Shown: positions 29,157-41,799, counted from the first letter of the stretch. The stretch: DNA of 64,000 nt from Parvibaculum sp. (GCF_019635935.1 NZ_JAHBYN010000001.1:1795501-1859500), one strand, 5' to 3'. The notes: generated from the sequence alone by a model not told the origin. Numbers and translations: made by a program.

Positions 29157-30548
29157 TCACATATGGATCGGAAGCCCTGTGACCGCGAGTGCGGCTTCCT
29201 TGACCGCTTCGGACATGGTCGGATGGGCGATGCACATGCGGGCGATATCTTCCGAACTCGATGAGAATTCCATCGCGGTCACGGCCTGCGCAATCATCTC
29301 GCCCGCGTTCACGCCGACGATGTGAATACCGAGGATGCGGTCGGTCTTTTTATCGGCGAGAATCTTGACGAAGCCTTCGGTCGTCTTGTTGGCCTTGGCG
29401 CGGCCATTCGCGGTGAAGGGAAACTTGCCAGCATTATAGTCGATGCCCGCTTCCTTCAACTGCTCTTCGGTCTTGCCGACGCTTGCGACTTCCGGCGAGG
29501 TGTAGACGACGCCCGGAATGACGTCGTAATTGACCGCGCCGTAGTGACCCGCAAGCTTTTCGGCGAGCGCCACGCCTTCTTCCATCGCCTTGTGGGCGAG
29601 CATCGGACCGGCGACGCAATCGCCGATCGCATAAATGCTATCGACACTGGTCTTGTAGTTGGCGTCGATTTCGACGCGGCCGCGTTTGTCGGTCTTGACG
29701 CCGATCTTGTCGAGGCCGAGGCCGACGGTATAGGCGACGCGGCCGATCGAGACGAGAACGACATCGGCATCGAAGACCTGCGCTTCGCCGCCCTTGGCGG
29801 GTTCGACCGAAACCTTGAGGCCGGATTTCTGTTTCTCGACCTTCGTCACCTTGGCGCCGAGCTTGAACGTGAAGCCCTGCTTCTTGAGGATGCGGGTGAA
29901 ATTCTTGACGACCTCGCCATCCATGCCCGGCAGGATGTTGTCGAGGAATTCGACCACCGTCACTTCGGCGCCGAGACGGCCCCAGACCGACCCAAGCTCA
30001 AGTCCGATGACGCCGCCACCGATGACGAGGAGCTTGCCCGGCACTTTTTCCAGCGCCAGTGCGCCGGTCGACGACACCACCGTCTTCTCGTCGATCTCGA
30101 TGCCCGGAAGCTCAGCGACGTCGGAGCCGGTGGCGATGACGATGTTCTTCGTTTCCAGCACACGGTCGCCGACCCTGACCTTGCCGGCAGCCTCGATGCG
30201 GCCCTCGCCCTTCACCCATTCGATCTTGTTTTTCTTGAACAGGAATTCGACGCCCTTGGTGTTGCCGTCAACTGCCTCGTCCTTGAAGGCGAGCATCTGT
30301 TTGAGGTTGAGCTTCGGCTTCGGCACCTCGATGCCCATGCCCTCGAAGCTCTCGCCCGCCTCGTGGAAAAGTTCCGACGCATGCAGCAGCGCCTTCGACG
30401 GGATGCAGCCGGTATTGAGACAGGTGCCGCCGAGCCGGTCGCGCTTTTCGACCACCGCGACCTTGAGCCCGAGCTGCGCCGCCTTGATTGCGCATTCATA
30501 ACCGCCGGGCCCGGCGCCGATCACCACAAGGTCGAGTTGGTCCGCCAT
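29157..30548 (-). CDS. lpdA: dihydrolipoyl dehydrogenase (E3)
   Basis: FAD flavoenzyme that reoxidises lipoamide in the 2-oxoglutarate dehydrogenase complex and possibly others. The 463 residues have the FAD site VVIGAGPGGYECAIKAAQLG, the redox disulfide in GGTCLNTGCIPSKALLH, an NAD site with GGGVIGLELGSVWGRLGA, and the active-site His-Glu in AHPTMSEAVKEA. It follows sucB by 9 bp on the minus strand and ends the mdh-suc-lpd cluster. Confidence 0.97.
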   Translation of the reverse strand: MADQLDLVVIGAGPGGYECAIKAAQLGLKVAVVEKRDRLGGTCLNTGCIPSKALLHASELFHEAGESFEGMGIEVPKPKLNLKQMLAFKDEAVDGNTKGVEFLFKKNKIEWVKGEGRIEAAGKVRVGDRVLETKNIVIATGSDVAELPGIEIDEKTVVSSTGALALEKVPGKLLVIGGGVIGLELGSVWGRLGAEVTVVEFLDNILPGMDGEVVKNFTRILKKQGFTFKLGAKVTKVEKQKSGLKVSVEPAKGGEAQVFDADVVLVSIGRVAYTVGLGLDKIGVKTDKRGRVEIDANYKTSVDSIYAIGDCVAGPMLAHKAMEEGVALAEKLAGHYGAVNYDVIPGVVYTSPEVASVGKTEEQLKEAGIDYNAGKFPFTANGRAKANKTTEGFVKILADKKTDRILGIHIVGVNAGEMIAQAVTAMEFSSSSEDIARMCIAHPTMSEAVKEAALAVTGLPIHM

Positions 30549-30557
30549 TGAATTACC

Positions 30558-31781
30558 TCAGAGATCGAGCAGCAGGCGTTGCGGGTCTTCGAGCGACTCT
30601 TTCACGCGCACAAGGAAGGTGACCGCCTCCTTGCCGTCGACGATGCGGTGATCGTAGGAAAGCGCCAGATACATCATCGGGCGGATTTCGACCTTGCCGC
30701 CGATCGCCATCGGCCGTTCCTGGATCTTGTGCATGCCGAGCACGCCCGATTGCGGCGCATTGAGGATCGGCGTCGACATCAGCGAGCCGTAAACGCCGCC
30801 ATTCGAAATCGTGAAAGTGCCGCCCTGCAGTTCTTCCAGCTTGAGCTGGCCGTCGCGGGCGCGGGTGCCAAGCGCATTGATTTCCTTTTCGATTCCGGCC
30901 AGCGACAGGTCCTGCGCATCGCGCAGCACCGGCACGACGAGGCCGCGATCGGTGCCGACCGCCACGCCGATATTGTAGTAGTTCTTGTAGACGATCTCCT
31001 CGCCGTCGATCTCGGCATTGACGGCCGGGATTTCGCGCAGCGCATGGATGCAGGCCTTGACGAAGAAGCCCATGAAGCCGACGCGCACGCCATGCTTCTT
31101 CTCGAAGAGTTCCTTGTACTGGTTGCGCAGCGCCATGACGTTGGTCATGTCCACCTCGTTGAAGGTGGTGAGCATGGCCGCCGTGTTCTGCGCTTCCTTG
31201 AGACGGGTCGCGATGGTCTTGCGGAGCCGCGTCATCTTCACGCGTTCCTCGCGCGCGGCATCGCCCTGGGACGCGCGCGCCTGAACCGGCGCGGCGGCGG
31301 GCTTTGCCTTCGCGGCCGCTTCGGCATCTTCCTTGGTCACACGGCCGCCGCGGCCGGTGCCCTCGACCTTCGACACATCGAGATCGTTTTCGGCGGCGAC
31401 GCGGCGCACCGCCGGCGAGGGCGCGGCATCGGCGGGCCTTGCCGGCGCTTTCGCCTCGGATTTCGGTTCCGGCTTCAGTTCGGGTTTGGCTTCGGCTTTT
31501 TTCGGCTCTTCCTTTTTGGCCGCGGGCGCGGCGGCCCGGCCCTTGCCTTCGCCGATCTCGCCGAGAAGCGCGCCGACCTCGACCGTCTCGCCGTCCTTGA
31601 CCATGATTTCGCCAAGCACGCCCGAGGCCGGTGCCGGCACTTCGACCGTCACCTTGTCGGTTTCAAGCTCGACCAGCGGCTCGTCCGCCGTCACCTGATC
31701 GCCCGGTTTCTTGAACCATTGCGCGACGGTCGCCTCCGTCACCGATTCGCCCAGCGTGGGCACGCGAATTTCCGTCGCCAT
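30558..31781 (-). CDS. sucB: dihydrolipoamide succinyltransferase (E2)
   Basis: Core of the 2-oxoglutarate dehydrogenase complex. The 407 residues have one N-terminal lipoyl domain (lysine in [15 protein letters not shown]), an Ala/Pro/Lys/Glu linker (about 80-115), an E1/E3-binding domain ([32 protein letters not shown]) and a catalytic acyltransferase domain. The latter ends with the active-site block [19 protein letters not shown]. It lies between sucA and lpdA with short gaps, as in other Alphaproteobacteria. Confidence 0.97.
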   Translation of the reverse strand: MATEIRVPTLGESVTEATVAQWFKKPGDQVTADEPLVELETDKVTVEVPAPASGVLGEIMVKDGETVEVGALLGEIGEGKGRAAAPAAKKEEPKKAEAKPELKPEPKSEAKAPARPADAAPSPAVRRVAAENDLDVSKVEGTGRGGRVTKEDAEAAAKAKPAAAPVQARASQGDAAREERVKMTRLRKTIATRLKEAQNTAAMLTTFNEVDMTNVMALRNQYKELFEKKHGVRVGFMGFFVKACIHALREIPAVNAEIDGEEIVYKNYYNIGVAVGTDRGLVVPVLRDAQDLSLAGIEKEINALGTRARDGQLKLEELQGGTFTISNGGVYGSLMSTPILNAPQSGVLGMHKIQERPMAIGGKVEIRPMMYLALSYDHRIVDGKEAVTFLVRVKESLEDPQRLLLDL

Positions 31782-31821
31782 TCGTCTCTCGCCTTTCCGA
31801 ATCCGGAGCCCGCCCGAAGCC

Positions 31822-34800
31822 TCAATCGATCTTCAGCGCTTCCGAAAGAAACTGGTTCAATTCCTGATTGTGTTTGCTGAGAAGCCCCGTCGCCGTCGCC
31901 GCCGACGCCGGCCGCCCGACATAGGAGGCGCGGCGGTAGCGCGCGCCGACATGGTCGAGCACCCATTCGATGTTGGGCTCCATGAAGAACCATGCGCCCA
32001 TGTTTTTCGGTTCTTCCTGGCACCAGACGAACTCCGCCTGCGGGAAGCGCGACAGCTCGGTGATGAGCGACTTCGCCGGGAAGGGATAAAGCTGCTCGAC
32101 GCGCATCAGGTAGATGTCGTTGATCTCGCGCCGTTCGCGCTCTTCATAGAGATCGTAATAGACCTTGCCGGTGCAGAGCACGACGCGCTTGATCTCCTTG
32201 TCGGCGACAAGCTTGATCTTCTGGTCGGGCAGAAGTTCCGCATCGTCCCAGAGCACGCGGTGGAACGACGAGCCGGGCCCGAGCTCCTCGAGCTTCGAGA
32301 CGCAGCGCTTGTGCCGGAGCAGTGATTTCGGCGTCATCATGATCAGCGGCTTGCGGAACTTGCGGTGCATCTGCCGCCGGAGCACATGGAAATAGTTCAT
32401 CGGCGTCGTACAGTTAACGACCTGCATGTTGTCTTCGGCGCAGGATTGCAGGAAGCGTTCGAGCCGCGCCGAGGAATGCTCCGGCCCCTGGCCTTCATAG
32501 CCATGCGGCAGCAGCAGCACGAGGCCCGACATGCGGAGCCACTTGCGTTCGCCAGACGAAATGAACTGGTCGATGACGACCTGCGCGCCGTTGGTAAAGT
32601 CGCCGAACTGCGCCTCCCACAAGACAAGCGCATTCGGCTCGGCAAGGCTGTAGCCATATTCAAAGCCGAGCACGGCGGCTTCCGACAGCATCGAGTTGAT
32701 GACTTCGAACTCGGCATCCTCGGAAATGCTGTTGAGCGGCACGTAGCGGTCTTCGTTTTCCTGATCGTTGAGCACCGAATGGCGCTGCACGAAGGTGCCG
32801 CGCTCGCTGTCCTGTCCCGACAACCGAACCTTGATTCCTTCCTTCAGCAGCGACCCGAAAGCAAGCGCCTCGGCCGTCGACCAGTCGATCCCCTCGCCGC
32901 TCTCGATCGCCTTGCGGCGATTGTCGAGAAAACGCTGGATCGTCTTGTGGACATGGAAACCTTCCGGCACCTCGGTGATCTTGCGGCCGATCTCGCGCAA
33001 CGTATCGAGCCCGACTTCCGTTTCGCCGCGCCGTGCCTCGCCCTCGGCCCGGCCAAAGCCCGACCAGCGACCGTCGAGCCAGTCGGCCTTGTTGGGACGG
33101 AAACTGTTGGATGCCTCGAATTCGCCGTCGAGCTCGGCGCGGAAGGCGGCGAGGCGCGCATCGACTTCCTCGCGCGACATCAGCCCTTCGCGCACCAGAC
33201 GGTCGGAATAGACCTGCAGCGTCGTCGGATGATCCTTGATCTTCTGGTACATCAAGGGCTGCGTCATGCTCGGATCGTCGCTTTCGTTGTGACCGAAGCG
33301 GCGGTAGCAGAACATGTCGATGACGACCGGCTTGTTGAAGCGCTGCCGGAATTCGGTCGCGATCTTGGCGGCATGAACCACCGCTTCCGGATCGTCGCCG
33401 TTCACATGAAAGATCGGCGCCTGCACCATCTTCGCAACGTCGGAAGGATAGGGCGAGGAGCGGCTGTTGATCGGGCTCGTCGTGAAGCCGATCTGGTTGT
33501 TGATGATGAAATGGATCGAACCGCCGGTGCGGTGTCCCTTGAGCCCCGACAGGCCGAGACATTCGGCAACGATGCCCTGCCCGGCAAAGGCCGCATCGCC
33601 GTGGATCAGCAGCGGAATGACGGTGACGCGCTGACGGTCGCGATGCTGGTCCTGCTTGGCGCGCGCCTTGCCAAGCACGACGGGATCGACGATTTCGAGA
33701 TGCGAGGGATTGGCGGTCAGCGACAGATGCACCTTGTTGCCGTCGAACTCGCGGTCCGACGACGCGCCGAGGTGATATTTGACGTCGCCCGAACCGTCAA
33801 CGTCTTCGGGGTTCGACGAACCGCCCTTGAATTCGTGGAAGATCGCGCGATAGGGCTTCGACATCACATTGGCGAGCACATTGAGCCGGCCGCGATGCGC
33901 CATGCCGAACACGATGTCCTTGGCGCCGAGCGCGCCGCCGCGCTTGATGATCTGTTCGAGCGCCGGGATCATCGCTTCCGCGCCGTCGAGACCGAACCGC
34001 TTGGTGCCGACATATTTGACGCCGCAATATTTCTCGAAACCTTCGGCCTGGATCATCTTGTCGAGGATCGCCGAGCGGCCCATGTCGGTGAAGGAAATCT
34101 CCTTGTCCGGTCCTTCGATGCGCTCCTGAATCCACGCCTTCTCTTCCGGATCGCCGATATGCATGAACTCGACCGCGAGCGTTCCGCAATAGGTGCGGCG
34201 TAGAATGTCGAGCATCTCGCGCACGGTCGCCATTTCAAGCCCGAGCACATTGTCGATGAAGATCGGGCGGTCGAGATCGTCCGGGCCGAAGCCGTAGCTT
34301 TCGGGCTGAAGCTCGGGATGCTGGGACTTCGGACGCAGATCGAGCGGGTCGACGTCGGCATCCAGATGTCCGCGAATGCGATAGGCGCGGATCATCATCA
34401 GGGCACGGACGGAATCGAGCGTCGCGGCGCGGATTTCGTCCTGGCTGGCCGACGGCGCGCGTTCGGCGATCTTCTGTTTCATGCTGCCGGCGACGAATTC
34501 CTGTGCGCCCCAATTGCCGTCAAGCGCACTGACAAGCTCGCCATTGGCGGCGGGCGGCCAGTCGTCGCGCCGCCACGAAGCGCCTTGCGCCTCTTTCAAC
34601 ACGTCTTCCGGCGCATCGCCGAGACCGTCGAAGAAGTCGCGCCACTCGGCATCGACCGATTGCGGATCGCGCTGGTATTTCGCGTAGAGCCCTTCGACAA
34701 AGGCGGCGTTGGCGCCGTAGAGAAAGGATGTCCGCTCGAAGCGGTCGTTCGCGCCGTTGCTGCTCATCGGAACCGATCCATGTGACGAAGGCGCTGCCGC

Positions 34801-35016
34801 GGAAACCGCGGGCGCCTGAAGAGCCGTTTCGCCGGAGAGAAAATCATTGGGCGTCACCGCGCCGCCCGTCGCCTTGAGGATGGCGTCGAGCGTCGGCCAT
34901 TCGGGGCGCCGCTGGCCGTTCATGCAGCGCGTGACCGTGGACACCGAAACGCCCAACTGATCGGCAAAGGCGCTTGCCGTCAGATTGTTGGTTTCAAGCC
35001 ATTCGGAGAGTTTCAT
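31822..35016 (-). CDS. sucA: 2-oxoglutarate dehydrogenase E1 with fused N-terminal Cro/CI-type HTH
   Basis: Thiamine-diphosphate-dependent decarboxylase of 2-oxoglutarate in the TCA cycle. Residues from about 84 (ATG at 34767, [20 protein letters not shown]) match a normal Suc[15 protein letters not shown], the [10 protein letters not shown] histidine, a [16 protein letters not shown] loop, [10 protein letters not shown], and [20 protein letters not shown]. Before it, in the same frame and with no stop, is a helix-turn-helix of about 62 residues beginning [20 protein letters not shown], with recognition helix [16 protein letters not shown] Ser/Ala/Pro linker (63-83) joins them. The ATG at 35016 gives 1064 residues; no strong ribosome site precedes either start, so both a long and a short form are possible. 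Two TTGCC-N5-GGCA dyads lie just upstream. HTH-E1 fusions are not known to me. Confidence 0.93.
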   Translation of the reverse strand: MKLSEWLETNNLTASAFADQLGVSVSTVTRCMNGQRRPEWPTLDAILKATGGAVTPNDFLSGETALQAPAVSAAAPSSHGSVPMSSNGANDRFERTSFLYGANAAFVEGLYAKYQRDPQSVDAEWRDFFDGLGDAPEDVLKEAQGASWRRDDWPPAANGELVSALDGNWGAQEFVAGSMKQKIAERAPSASQDEIRAATLDSVRALMMIRAYRIRGHLDADVDPLDLRPKSQHPELQPESYGFGPDDLDRPIFIDNVLGLEMATVREMLDILRRTYCGTLAVEFMHIGDPEEKAWIQERIEGPDKEISFTDMGRSAILDKMIQAEGFEKYCGVKYVGTKRFGLDGAEAMIPALEQIIKRGGALGAKDIVFGMAHRGRLNVLANVMSKPYRAIFHEFKGGSSNPEDVDGSGDVKYHLGASSDREFDGNKVHLSLTANPSHLEIVDPVVLGKARAKQDQHRDRQRVTVIPLLIHGDAAFAGQGIVAECLGLSGLKGHRTGGSIHFIINNQIGFTTSPINSRSSPYPSDVAKMVQAPIFHVNGDDPEAVVHAAKIATEFRQRFNKPVVIDMFCYRRFGHNESDDPSMTQPLMYQKIKDHPTTLQVYSDRLVREGLMSREEVDARLAAFRAELDGEFEASNSFRPNKADWLDGRWSGFGRAEGEARRGETEVGLDTLREIGRKITEVPEGFHVHKTIQRFLDNRRKAIESGEGIDWSTAEALAFGSLLKEGIKVRLSGQDSERGTFVQRHSVLNDQENEDRYVPLNSISEDAEFEVINSMLSEAAVLGFEYGYSLAEPNALVLWEAQFGDFTNGAQVVIDQFISSGERKWLRMSGLVLLLPHGYEGQGPEHSSARLERFLQSCAEDNMQVVNCTTPMNYFHVLRRQMHRKFRKPLIMMTPKSLLRHKRCVSKLEELGPGSSFHRVLWDDAELLPDQKIKLVADKEIKRVVLCTGKVYYDLYEERERREINDIYLMRVEQLYPFPAKSLITELSRFPQAEFVWCQEEPKNMGAWFFMEPNIEWVLDHVGARYRRASYVGRPASAATATGLLSKHNQELNQFLSEALKID

Positions 35017-35025
35017 GATTAAAAT

Positions 35026-35040
35026 TTGCCAGAGAGGCAA
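35026..35040. promoter_or_regulatory. putative operator 1 upstream of sucA (TTGCC-N5-GGCAA)
   Basis: A perfect 5-bp inverted repeat with a 5-bp spacer, ending 10 bp before the fused sucA start codon. On the minus strand it sits downstream of a TTGACG hexamer (35046-35051), that is, where a -35/-10 spacer would be. Its size suits a small Cro/CI-type dimer. The obvious candidate protein is the HTH on sucA itself; this is inference. Confidence 0.5.
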
Positions 35041-35057
35041 TCCGCCGTCAACGCGAT

Positions 35058-35072
35058 TTGCCTTGTAGGCAC
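35058..35072. promoter_or_regulatory. putative operator 2 upstream of sucA (TTGCC-N5-GGCAC)
   Basis: This repeats operator 1 with one mismatch in the outer base. The two dyad centres are 32 bp apart, about three helical turns, so two dimers would bind the same DNA face. It lies just upstream of the TTGACG hexamer when read on the minus strand. A third, unrelated dyad TCTGG-N7-CCAGA lies at 35074-35090. Confidence 0.45.
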
Positions 35073-35237
35073 ATTCTGGAACCGAACCAGAAAAGCGTAC
35101 AAGCCGACCCTAGAGAACCAGAATATAGTTAACAGATGACAATTTAGCAGGCCCGGCGTCAACAAAGGGTTCAAATGCGCCGCGGGGCTCCCGGAAAACC
35201 CGAAAACCCCGCGAAAATCGCCGAAAACAGCCGAAAA

Positions 35238-36113
35238 TCAGCCCTTCAGCACCTCGACCAGCGTCGTGCCGAGCGCCGAAGGCGACTTGGCGACCGTGAT
35301 ACCGGCCGAGCGCATGGCCTCCATCTTGTCCTCCGCCCCGCCCTTGCCGCCCGAAATGATCGCGCCGGCATGGCCCATCCGGCGGCCCGGAGGGGCCGTG
35401 ACGCCGGCGATGAAGCCGACGACCGGTTTCTTGACCTTCGAGGCTTTCAGGAACTCGGCCGCGTCTTCTTCGGCCGAGCCGCCGATTTCGCCGATCATGA
35501 TGATCGACGTCGTGGCCGGATCGCCAAGGAACATGTCGAGACAGTCGATGAAATTGGTGCCGTTGACCGGGTCGCCGCCGATGCCGATGCAGGTGGTCTG
35601 GCCGAGACCCGCCGCCGTCGTCTGCGCCACCGCTTCATAGGTCAGCGTACCCGAACGCGAGACGATGCCGACCGAACCCGGCTTGTGGATGTGGCCCGGC
35701 ATGATGCCGATCTTGCATTCGCCGGGCGTGATGACGCCGGGGCAGTTCGGGCCGACGAGCCGCGTCTTCGAGCCCGTGAGCGCGCGCTTCACCTTCACCA
35801 TGTCGAGAACCGGAATGCCCTCGGTGATGCAGACCGCGAGCTCGATGCCGGCGTCGATCGCTTCGAGGATCGCATCGGCCGCGAAGGGCGGCGGCACATA
35901 AATGGCGGACGCGGTCGCGCCCGTCTTCTCGACCGCCTGCGCGACCGTGTCGAAGACCGGAAGATCGAGATGTTTCGTGCCGCCCTTGCCGGGGCTGACG
36001 CCGCCGACCATCTTCGTGCCATAGGCGATCGCCTGTTCCGAATGGAACGTACCCTGATTGCCTGTGAAGCCCTGGCAGATAACTTTCGTGTTCTTGTCAA
36101 CGAGAACGGACAT
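35238..36113 (-). CDS. sucD: succinyl-CoA synthetase alpha subunit
   Basis: Carries the CoA site and the phosphohistidine of succinyl-CoA synthetase. The 291 residues begin [20 protein letters not shown] and contain [53 protein letters not shown] and the active-site histidine in [16 protein letters not shown]. The start codon overlaps the sucC stop by one base. The 221-bp gap to the fused sucA start downstream contains the putative sucA promoter and operators. Confidence 0.97.
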   Translation of the reverse strand: MSVLVDKNTKVICQGFTGNQGTFHSEQAIAYGTKMVGGVSPGKGGTKHLDLPVFDTVAQAVEKTGATASAIYVPPPFAADAILEAIDAGIELAVCITEGIPVLDMVKVKRALTGSKTRLVGPNCPGVITPGECKIGIMPGHIHKPGSVGIVSRSGTLTYEAVAQTTAAGLGQTTCIGIGGDPVNGTNFIDCLDMFLGDPATTSIIMIGEIGGSAEEDAAEFLKASKVKKPVVGFIAGVTAPPGRRMGHAGAIISGGKGGAEDKMEAMRSAGITVAKSPSALGTTLVEVLKG

Positions 36114-37282
36114 TATGCGGCCTCCTTCACGGCTTTGACGATCTTCTCGGCCGCATCGGCGAGGTTGTCGGCGGAAATGATCGGCAGACCGCTCTCGGCC
36201 ATGATCTTCTTGCCGAGATCGACATTGGTGCCTTCGAGGCGCACGACCAGCGGCACACCGAGCGACACTTCCTTGGCCGCCGCAACGACGCCCTCGGCAA
36301 TGATGTCGCAACGCATGATGCCGCCAAAGATGTTGACGAGGATGCCTTCGACATTCTCGTCCGACAGAATGATCTTGAAAGCCGCCGTCACTTTCTCTTT
36401 CGTTGCGCCGCCGCCGACATCGAGGAAATTTGCGGGTTCGGAGCCGTAGAGCTTGATGATGTCCATCGTCGCCATGGCAAGACCGGCGCCGTTGACCATG
36501 CAGCCGATCTGGCCGTCGAGCTTGATGTAGTTGAGGTCGTACTTCGACGCTTCGACTTCGGCCGGATCTTCTTCGGTCAAGTCGCGCAGCTCGACAATGT
36601 CCTTGTGACGGTGGAGCGCGTTCGAATCGAAATTCACTTTCGCATCGAGGCAGAGAAGATTGCCTTCGCCGGTCACGACCAGCGGATTGATTTCGAGCAT
36701 GCTCATGTCTTCGCCGACAAAGGCCTTGTAGAGCTTGTCGATGAGCGCCACGCCCTGCTTCACCTGATCGCCTTCGAGGCCGAGCGCATAGGCAACCTTG
36801 CGGCCATGAAAACCGCTGATGCCCGATGCCGGGTCGATGGAGAAGCTGAGGATCTTTTCCGGCGTCTTTTTCGCGACCTCTTCGATGTCCATGCCGCCTT
36901 CGGTCGAGACGATGAAGGAGACGCGCGATGTCGCGCGATCGACGACGATGGAGAGGTAAAGTTCGCGCGCGATCGAGGAACCTTCCTCGACATAGAGCCG
37001 GTTGACCTGCTTGCCGTCGGGACCGGTCTGATGCGTCACCAGCGTCGAGCCGAGCAGCCGCGCCGCTTCCGATTTCACGTCGTCGACCGACTTCACAACC
37101 TTGACGCCGCCGGCCTTGCCGCGGCCGCCCGCATGGATCTGCGCCTTGACGACCCAGACCGGACCGCCGAGTTCCTTCGCTTTCGCCACCGCTTCGTCCG
37201 GCGAGAAGGCCGCATGGCCCCGCGGCACCGGGACGCCGTACTTCGCAAGCACGGCCTTGGCCTGGTATTCGTGAATGTTCAT
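36113..37282 (-). CDS. sucC: succinyl-CoA synthetase beta subunit
   Basis: ATP-grasp subunit of succinyl-CoA synthetase. The 389 residues begin [20 protein letters not shown] and contain [39 protein letters not shown] and [20 protein letters not shown]. The [20 protein letters not shown] region and the C-terminal [15 protein letters not shown] follow. It leads sucCD; the 231 bp upstream to the hydrolase gene may hold a promoter. Confidence 0.97.
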   Translation of the reverse strand: MNIHEYQAKAVLAKYGVPVPRGHAAFSPDEAVAKAKELGGPVWVVKAQIHAGGRGKAGGVKVVKSVDDVKSEAARLLGSTLVTHQTGPDGKQVNRLYVEEGSSIARELYLSIVVDRATSRVSFIVSTEGGMDIEEVAKKTPEKILSFSIDPASGISGFHGRKVAYALGLEGDQVKQGVALIDKLYKAFVGEDMSMLEINPLVVTGEGNLLCLDAKVNFDSNALHRHKDIVELRDLTEEDPAEVEASKYDLNYIKLDGQIGCMVNGAGLAMATMDIIKLYGSEPANFLDVGGGATKEKVTAAFKIILSDENVEGILVNIFGGIMRCDIIAEGVVAAAKEVSLGVPLVVRLEGTNVDLGKKIMAESGLPIISADNLADAAEKIVKAVKEAA

Positions 37283-37513
37283 GCAAAAACCGTCCGGCTG
37301 ATCGGCGTCGCGGGAACCCGTGCGCCGGGAGAGGAAAGATCGCTTGCCCGATAGCCCCGATAGCTAGGTCGGATGGCCGCGAGTTATACCACCCGAGCGA
37401 ACGGGTGCAACCGGCAGATGGGCTTGCGCGGCCCGCCTTGCGATCTCGTCAACTGACATAAAGTTCAATTGTGTCAGCGGGATAGCGGATGACGCAGCGT
37501 CATCTCCCGCGCC

Positions 37514-38590
37514 TCAGCGCAGGTCGTGCTGGACGATCTTCTTTGAGCCCACCGGCAGTTCGAGATAGAGCCCGTCATAGCCGAGCATCACACCCCTTGG
37601 ACGGATGTCCGAGACGCCGCGCAGGAACATCCGTTCCGACAGCGCATTGGGCAGACGCGGCACGATGTGGCTGTAGACCAGAAGCTCCGCCCCCGCCAGG
37701 TTGGCGATCTCGGCCGCCTCGACCGGCGTTGCGTGATAGTCCGGAATATCGCCCATGATCTTTTCGCGGCGGTCGCCGATGCGGCCGAGCACCTGTCCGA
37801 TCGTGTTGACCATGTGGGCGGCCAGCGCCTCATGCACCATCACATCGGCATCCTTGCCGACCCGCGCGACATTCTCGTCGCGCGACGTGTCGCCCGAGAA
37901 GACCACCGAACGATCCTTGTAGTCGATGCGATAGCCAAAGGCCGGCGTCACCGGAAAATGCGTGACGAGAAAGGCCGTCACCTTGAGGTCGCCCGCCTCG
38001 AAAACGGTGACGGTGGCGTCGCGGTCGGGGATCTCGACGATGACGGGATTGAACTTCGCGCCTTCCACGGCGAAGAAGTCGGTGCCGTGATGGGCGATGC
38101 GCCAGCTGTTGTCGAGCTTGAAGGCTTCCGCGTAGCCCGCCGCCACATGCTCGATGCCGGCAGGGCCGTAAAGCGTCAGCGGATCGCTGCGGCCCGCCGC
38201 CCAGCTGTTGAGCGCGATATCGGGCAGGTCGCCGATATGGTCGGAATGGAGATGCGTGTAGAAGACCCCCGAGAGCCCGCCCATTGGCATCTGCATCGCG
38301 GTGAGGTTGTCGGCGCCGCCCGGCCCGCTGTCGATCAGGAAGAAATAGTCGCCCGCATAGACGCCGATGCAGGCCGACGCCCGGTCGGGATCGGGAAGCG
38401 GCGAGCCGGTGCCGCAAAAGACGATATGCAGCGCATCGGGATCGAGCACCGCCAGGTTGGTGCCGGCGAAGCGCTCGATCATGCGGGTGAGCACCCGGTC
38501 CTGCAGGCCCGGCGAGAGCCAGAGCGTCGCGAAAGCCACCAGCGCCAGCGCCACAACGCCGCCCGCACCGAATATCCAGATCCGCTTCAT
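37514..38590 (-). CDS. membrane-anchored metallo-beta-lactamase-fold hydrolase
   Basis: 358 residues with an N-terminal signal/anchor (FGAGGVVALALVAFATLWLS), then an MBL fold: CGTGSPLPDPDRASAC, the metal motif YTHLHSDHIGDLPD (HxHxDH), VTHFPVTPAFGYRIDY, FSGDTSRDENVARVGKDADV and a late His in YSHIVPR. This is the RNase Z/arylsulfatase-like subgroup, but the anchor argues for a periplasmic or membrane-facing enzyme of unknown substrate. A GGGGGAGAGCTGGCG leader supports the start. It sits between mdh and sucC, where most relatives have no gene. Confidence 0.85.
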   Translation of the reverse strand: MKRIWIFGAGGVVALALVAFATLWLSPGLQDRVLTRMIERFAGTNLAVLDPDALHIVFCGTGSPLPDPDRASACIGVYAGDYFFLIDSGPGGADNLTAMQMPMGGLSGVFYTHLHSDHIGDLPDIALNSWAAGRSDPLTLYGPAGIEHVAAGYAEAFKLDNSWRIAHHGTDFFAVEGAKFNPVIVEIPDRDATVTVFEAGDLKVTAFLVTHFPVTPAFGYRIDYKDRSVVFSGDTSRDENVARVGKDADVMVHEALAAHMVNTIGQVLGRIGDRREKIMGDIPDYHATPVEAAEIANLAGAELLVYSHIVPRLPNALSERMFLRGVSDIRPRGVMLGYDGLYLELPVGSKKIVQHDLR

Positions 38591-38692
38591 CGCCAGCTCT
38601 CCCCCTCGGCCCCTGCTTAATGTATAGCATTAATATGGAAAGGCCGGCGCCGCAAGTGTTGGCAGTTAAAGTGCCATAATTTCAGGAAAACG

Positions 38693-38718
38693 AAAAGGGC
38701 GGACCCGAAGGCCCGCCC
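38693..38718 (-). terminator. rho-independent terminator of mdh
   Basis: Read on the minus strand: a 9-bp GC stem (one G-U pair) closed by a TTCG tetraloop, followed by TTTTCG. It lies 29 bp after the mdh stop and would separate mdh from the hydrolase and sucCD genes. Confidence 0.75.
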
Positions 38719-38746
38719 CGCATTTCGCACCGGACGAAACCCCGTC

Positions 38747-40673
<1,927 letters not shown>

Positions 40674-40677
40674 AAAT

Positions 40678-41799
40678 TCAGTCGGCGCTCCTCAACGCCA
40701 GATAGTCGAGGCTCTGCATCTCGATCAGCCGCGATGCCGTGCGTTCGAACTCGAACGCACCGTCGCCCTTCTCGTAAAGCGACTGAGGCGCGGCGGCGGC
40801 CGACAGGATGACCTTTGTCTTCGCCTCGTAAAGCGCATCGATCAGCGTGACGAAACGTTTGGCCTCGTTGCGCCGCTCCGGCCCCATCGCCGGCACATCC
40901 CGGATAATGACCGTGTGAAAGCTTTGCGCGATCTTCAGATAGTCGGCGGCGCCGAGCGGCTTCGCACACAGATCGGCAAATGAAAACCGCGCCACGCCAT
41001 GCGCCGCTTCCGGCACTTCGACCGCGCGGCCCTTCAACGCCAGCGTCATCGGGTCGCCGCGTTTTGCATCGGTCAGCTTTTCGAACGCTTCGTCGAGCGC
41101 GGCGGCGGCGGCGGCGTCGAGCGGCGAATGGTAGACCGGCATTCCCTTGATGCGGTCGAGCCGGTAATCGGTGGCGCTGTCGAGATGCAGCACATCCATC
41201 CGCGCCTTGACGAGATCGATGAAGGGCAGGAAGCGGTGCCGGTTGAGCCCGCCCTCGTAAAGCTCGTCCGGCGCGCGGTTCGACGTCGCGACGACGACGA
41301 CGCCGAGCGCAAAGAGCTGCGAAAACAGCCGCCCGAGGATCGACGCGTCGGCAATGTCGTGAACCTGGAATTCGTCGAAACAGAGAAGCGCCGCCTCGCG
41401 CGCGATAGAAGCCGCGACCGGCGGGATCGGATCGTCGCCCTTGACCTTCCCGGCCTTCTCGCGCTGGCGCCAGGTATGGATATGCGCATGCACCTCCTGC
41501 ATGAAGGCGTGGAAATGCACGCGGCGCTTCGGCGCGATGGCCACCGTCTCGAAAAAGAGGTCCATCAGCATCGACTTGCCGCGCCCGACGCCGCCCCAGA
41601 TGTAGAGCCCTTCGGGCGGCGTCACCGGACGGCCGAAACCGAGAAAGGCAAAGGGGCCGACCTTCTTGCCGGGCAACCATTCGGCAAGCTCGTTGGCGAG
41701 ATGCTGCAGATGCTGGGCGGCATGAGCCTGCGCCGCGTCCTCGGCGATTTCGCCCCGCGCGATTTTCTCGCGATAGCTGGAAAGCGGCCCGGAGCTCAT
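40678..41799 (-). CDS. zapE: cell division ATPase ZapE (AFG1 family)
   Basis: AAA-like ATPase associated with the Z-ring under stress; mitochondrial relatives are AFG1/LACE1. The ATG at 41799 gives 373 residues, and another ATG 8 codons upstream is possible. Motifs: Walker A WGGVGRGKSMLMDLFFE, the HFHAFMQEVHAHIH block, Walker B LLCFDEFQVHDIADASIL and sensor VVATSNRAPDELYEGGLNR. In many Alphaproteobacteria zapE lies next to mdh; here only a lipoprotein gene separates them. Confidence 0.95.
   Translation of the reverse strand: MSSGPLSSYREKIARGEIAEDAAQAHAAQHLQHLANELAEWLPGKKVGPFAFLGFGRPVTPPEGLYIWGGVGRGKSMLMDLFFETVAIAPKRRVHFHAFMQEVHAHIHTWRQREKAGKVKGDDPIPPVAASIAREAALLCFDEFQVHDIADASILGRLFSQLFALGVVVVATSNRAPDELYEGGLNRHRFLPFIDLVKARMDVLHLDSATDYRLDRIKGMPVYHSPLDAAAAAALDEAFEKLTDAKRGDPMTLALKGRAVEVPEAAHGVARFSFADLCAKPLGAADYLKIAQSFHTVIIRDVPAMGPERRNEAKRFVTLIDALYEAKTKVILSAAAAPQSLYEKGDGAFEFERTASRLIEMQSLDYLALRSAD

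Noticed and set aside
32365-34203. 612-codon plus-strand frame opposite sucA
   Set aside because: Antisense shadow of sucA.
34767-35016. HTH before sucA as an independent small regulator gene
   Set aside because: There is no stop codon between the HTH and SucA in the same frame, so any ribosome starting at the HTH makes the fusion.
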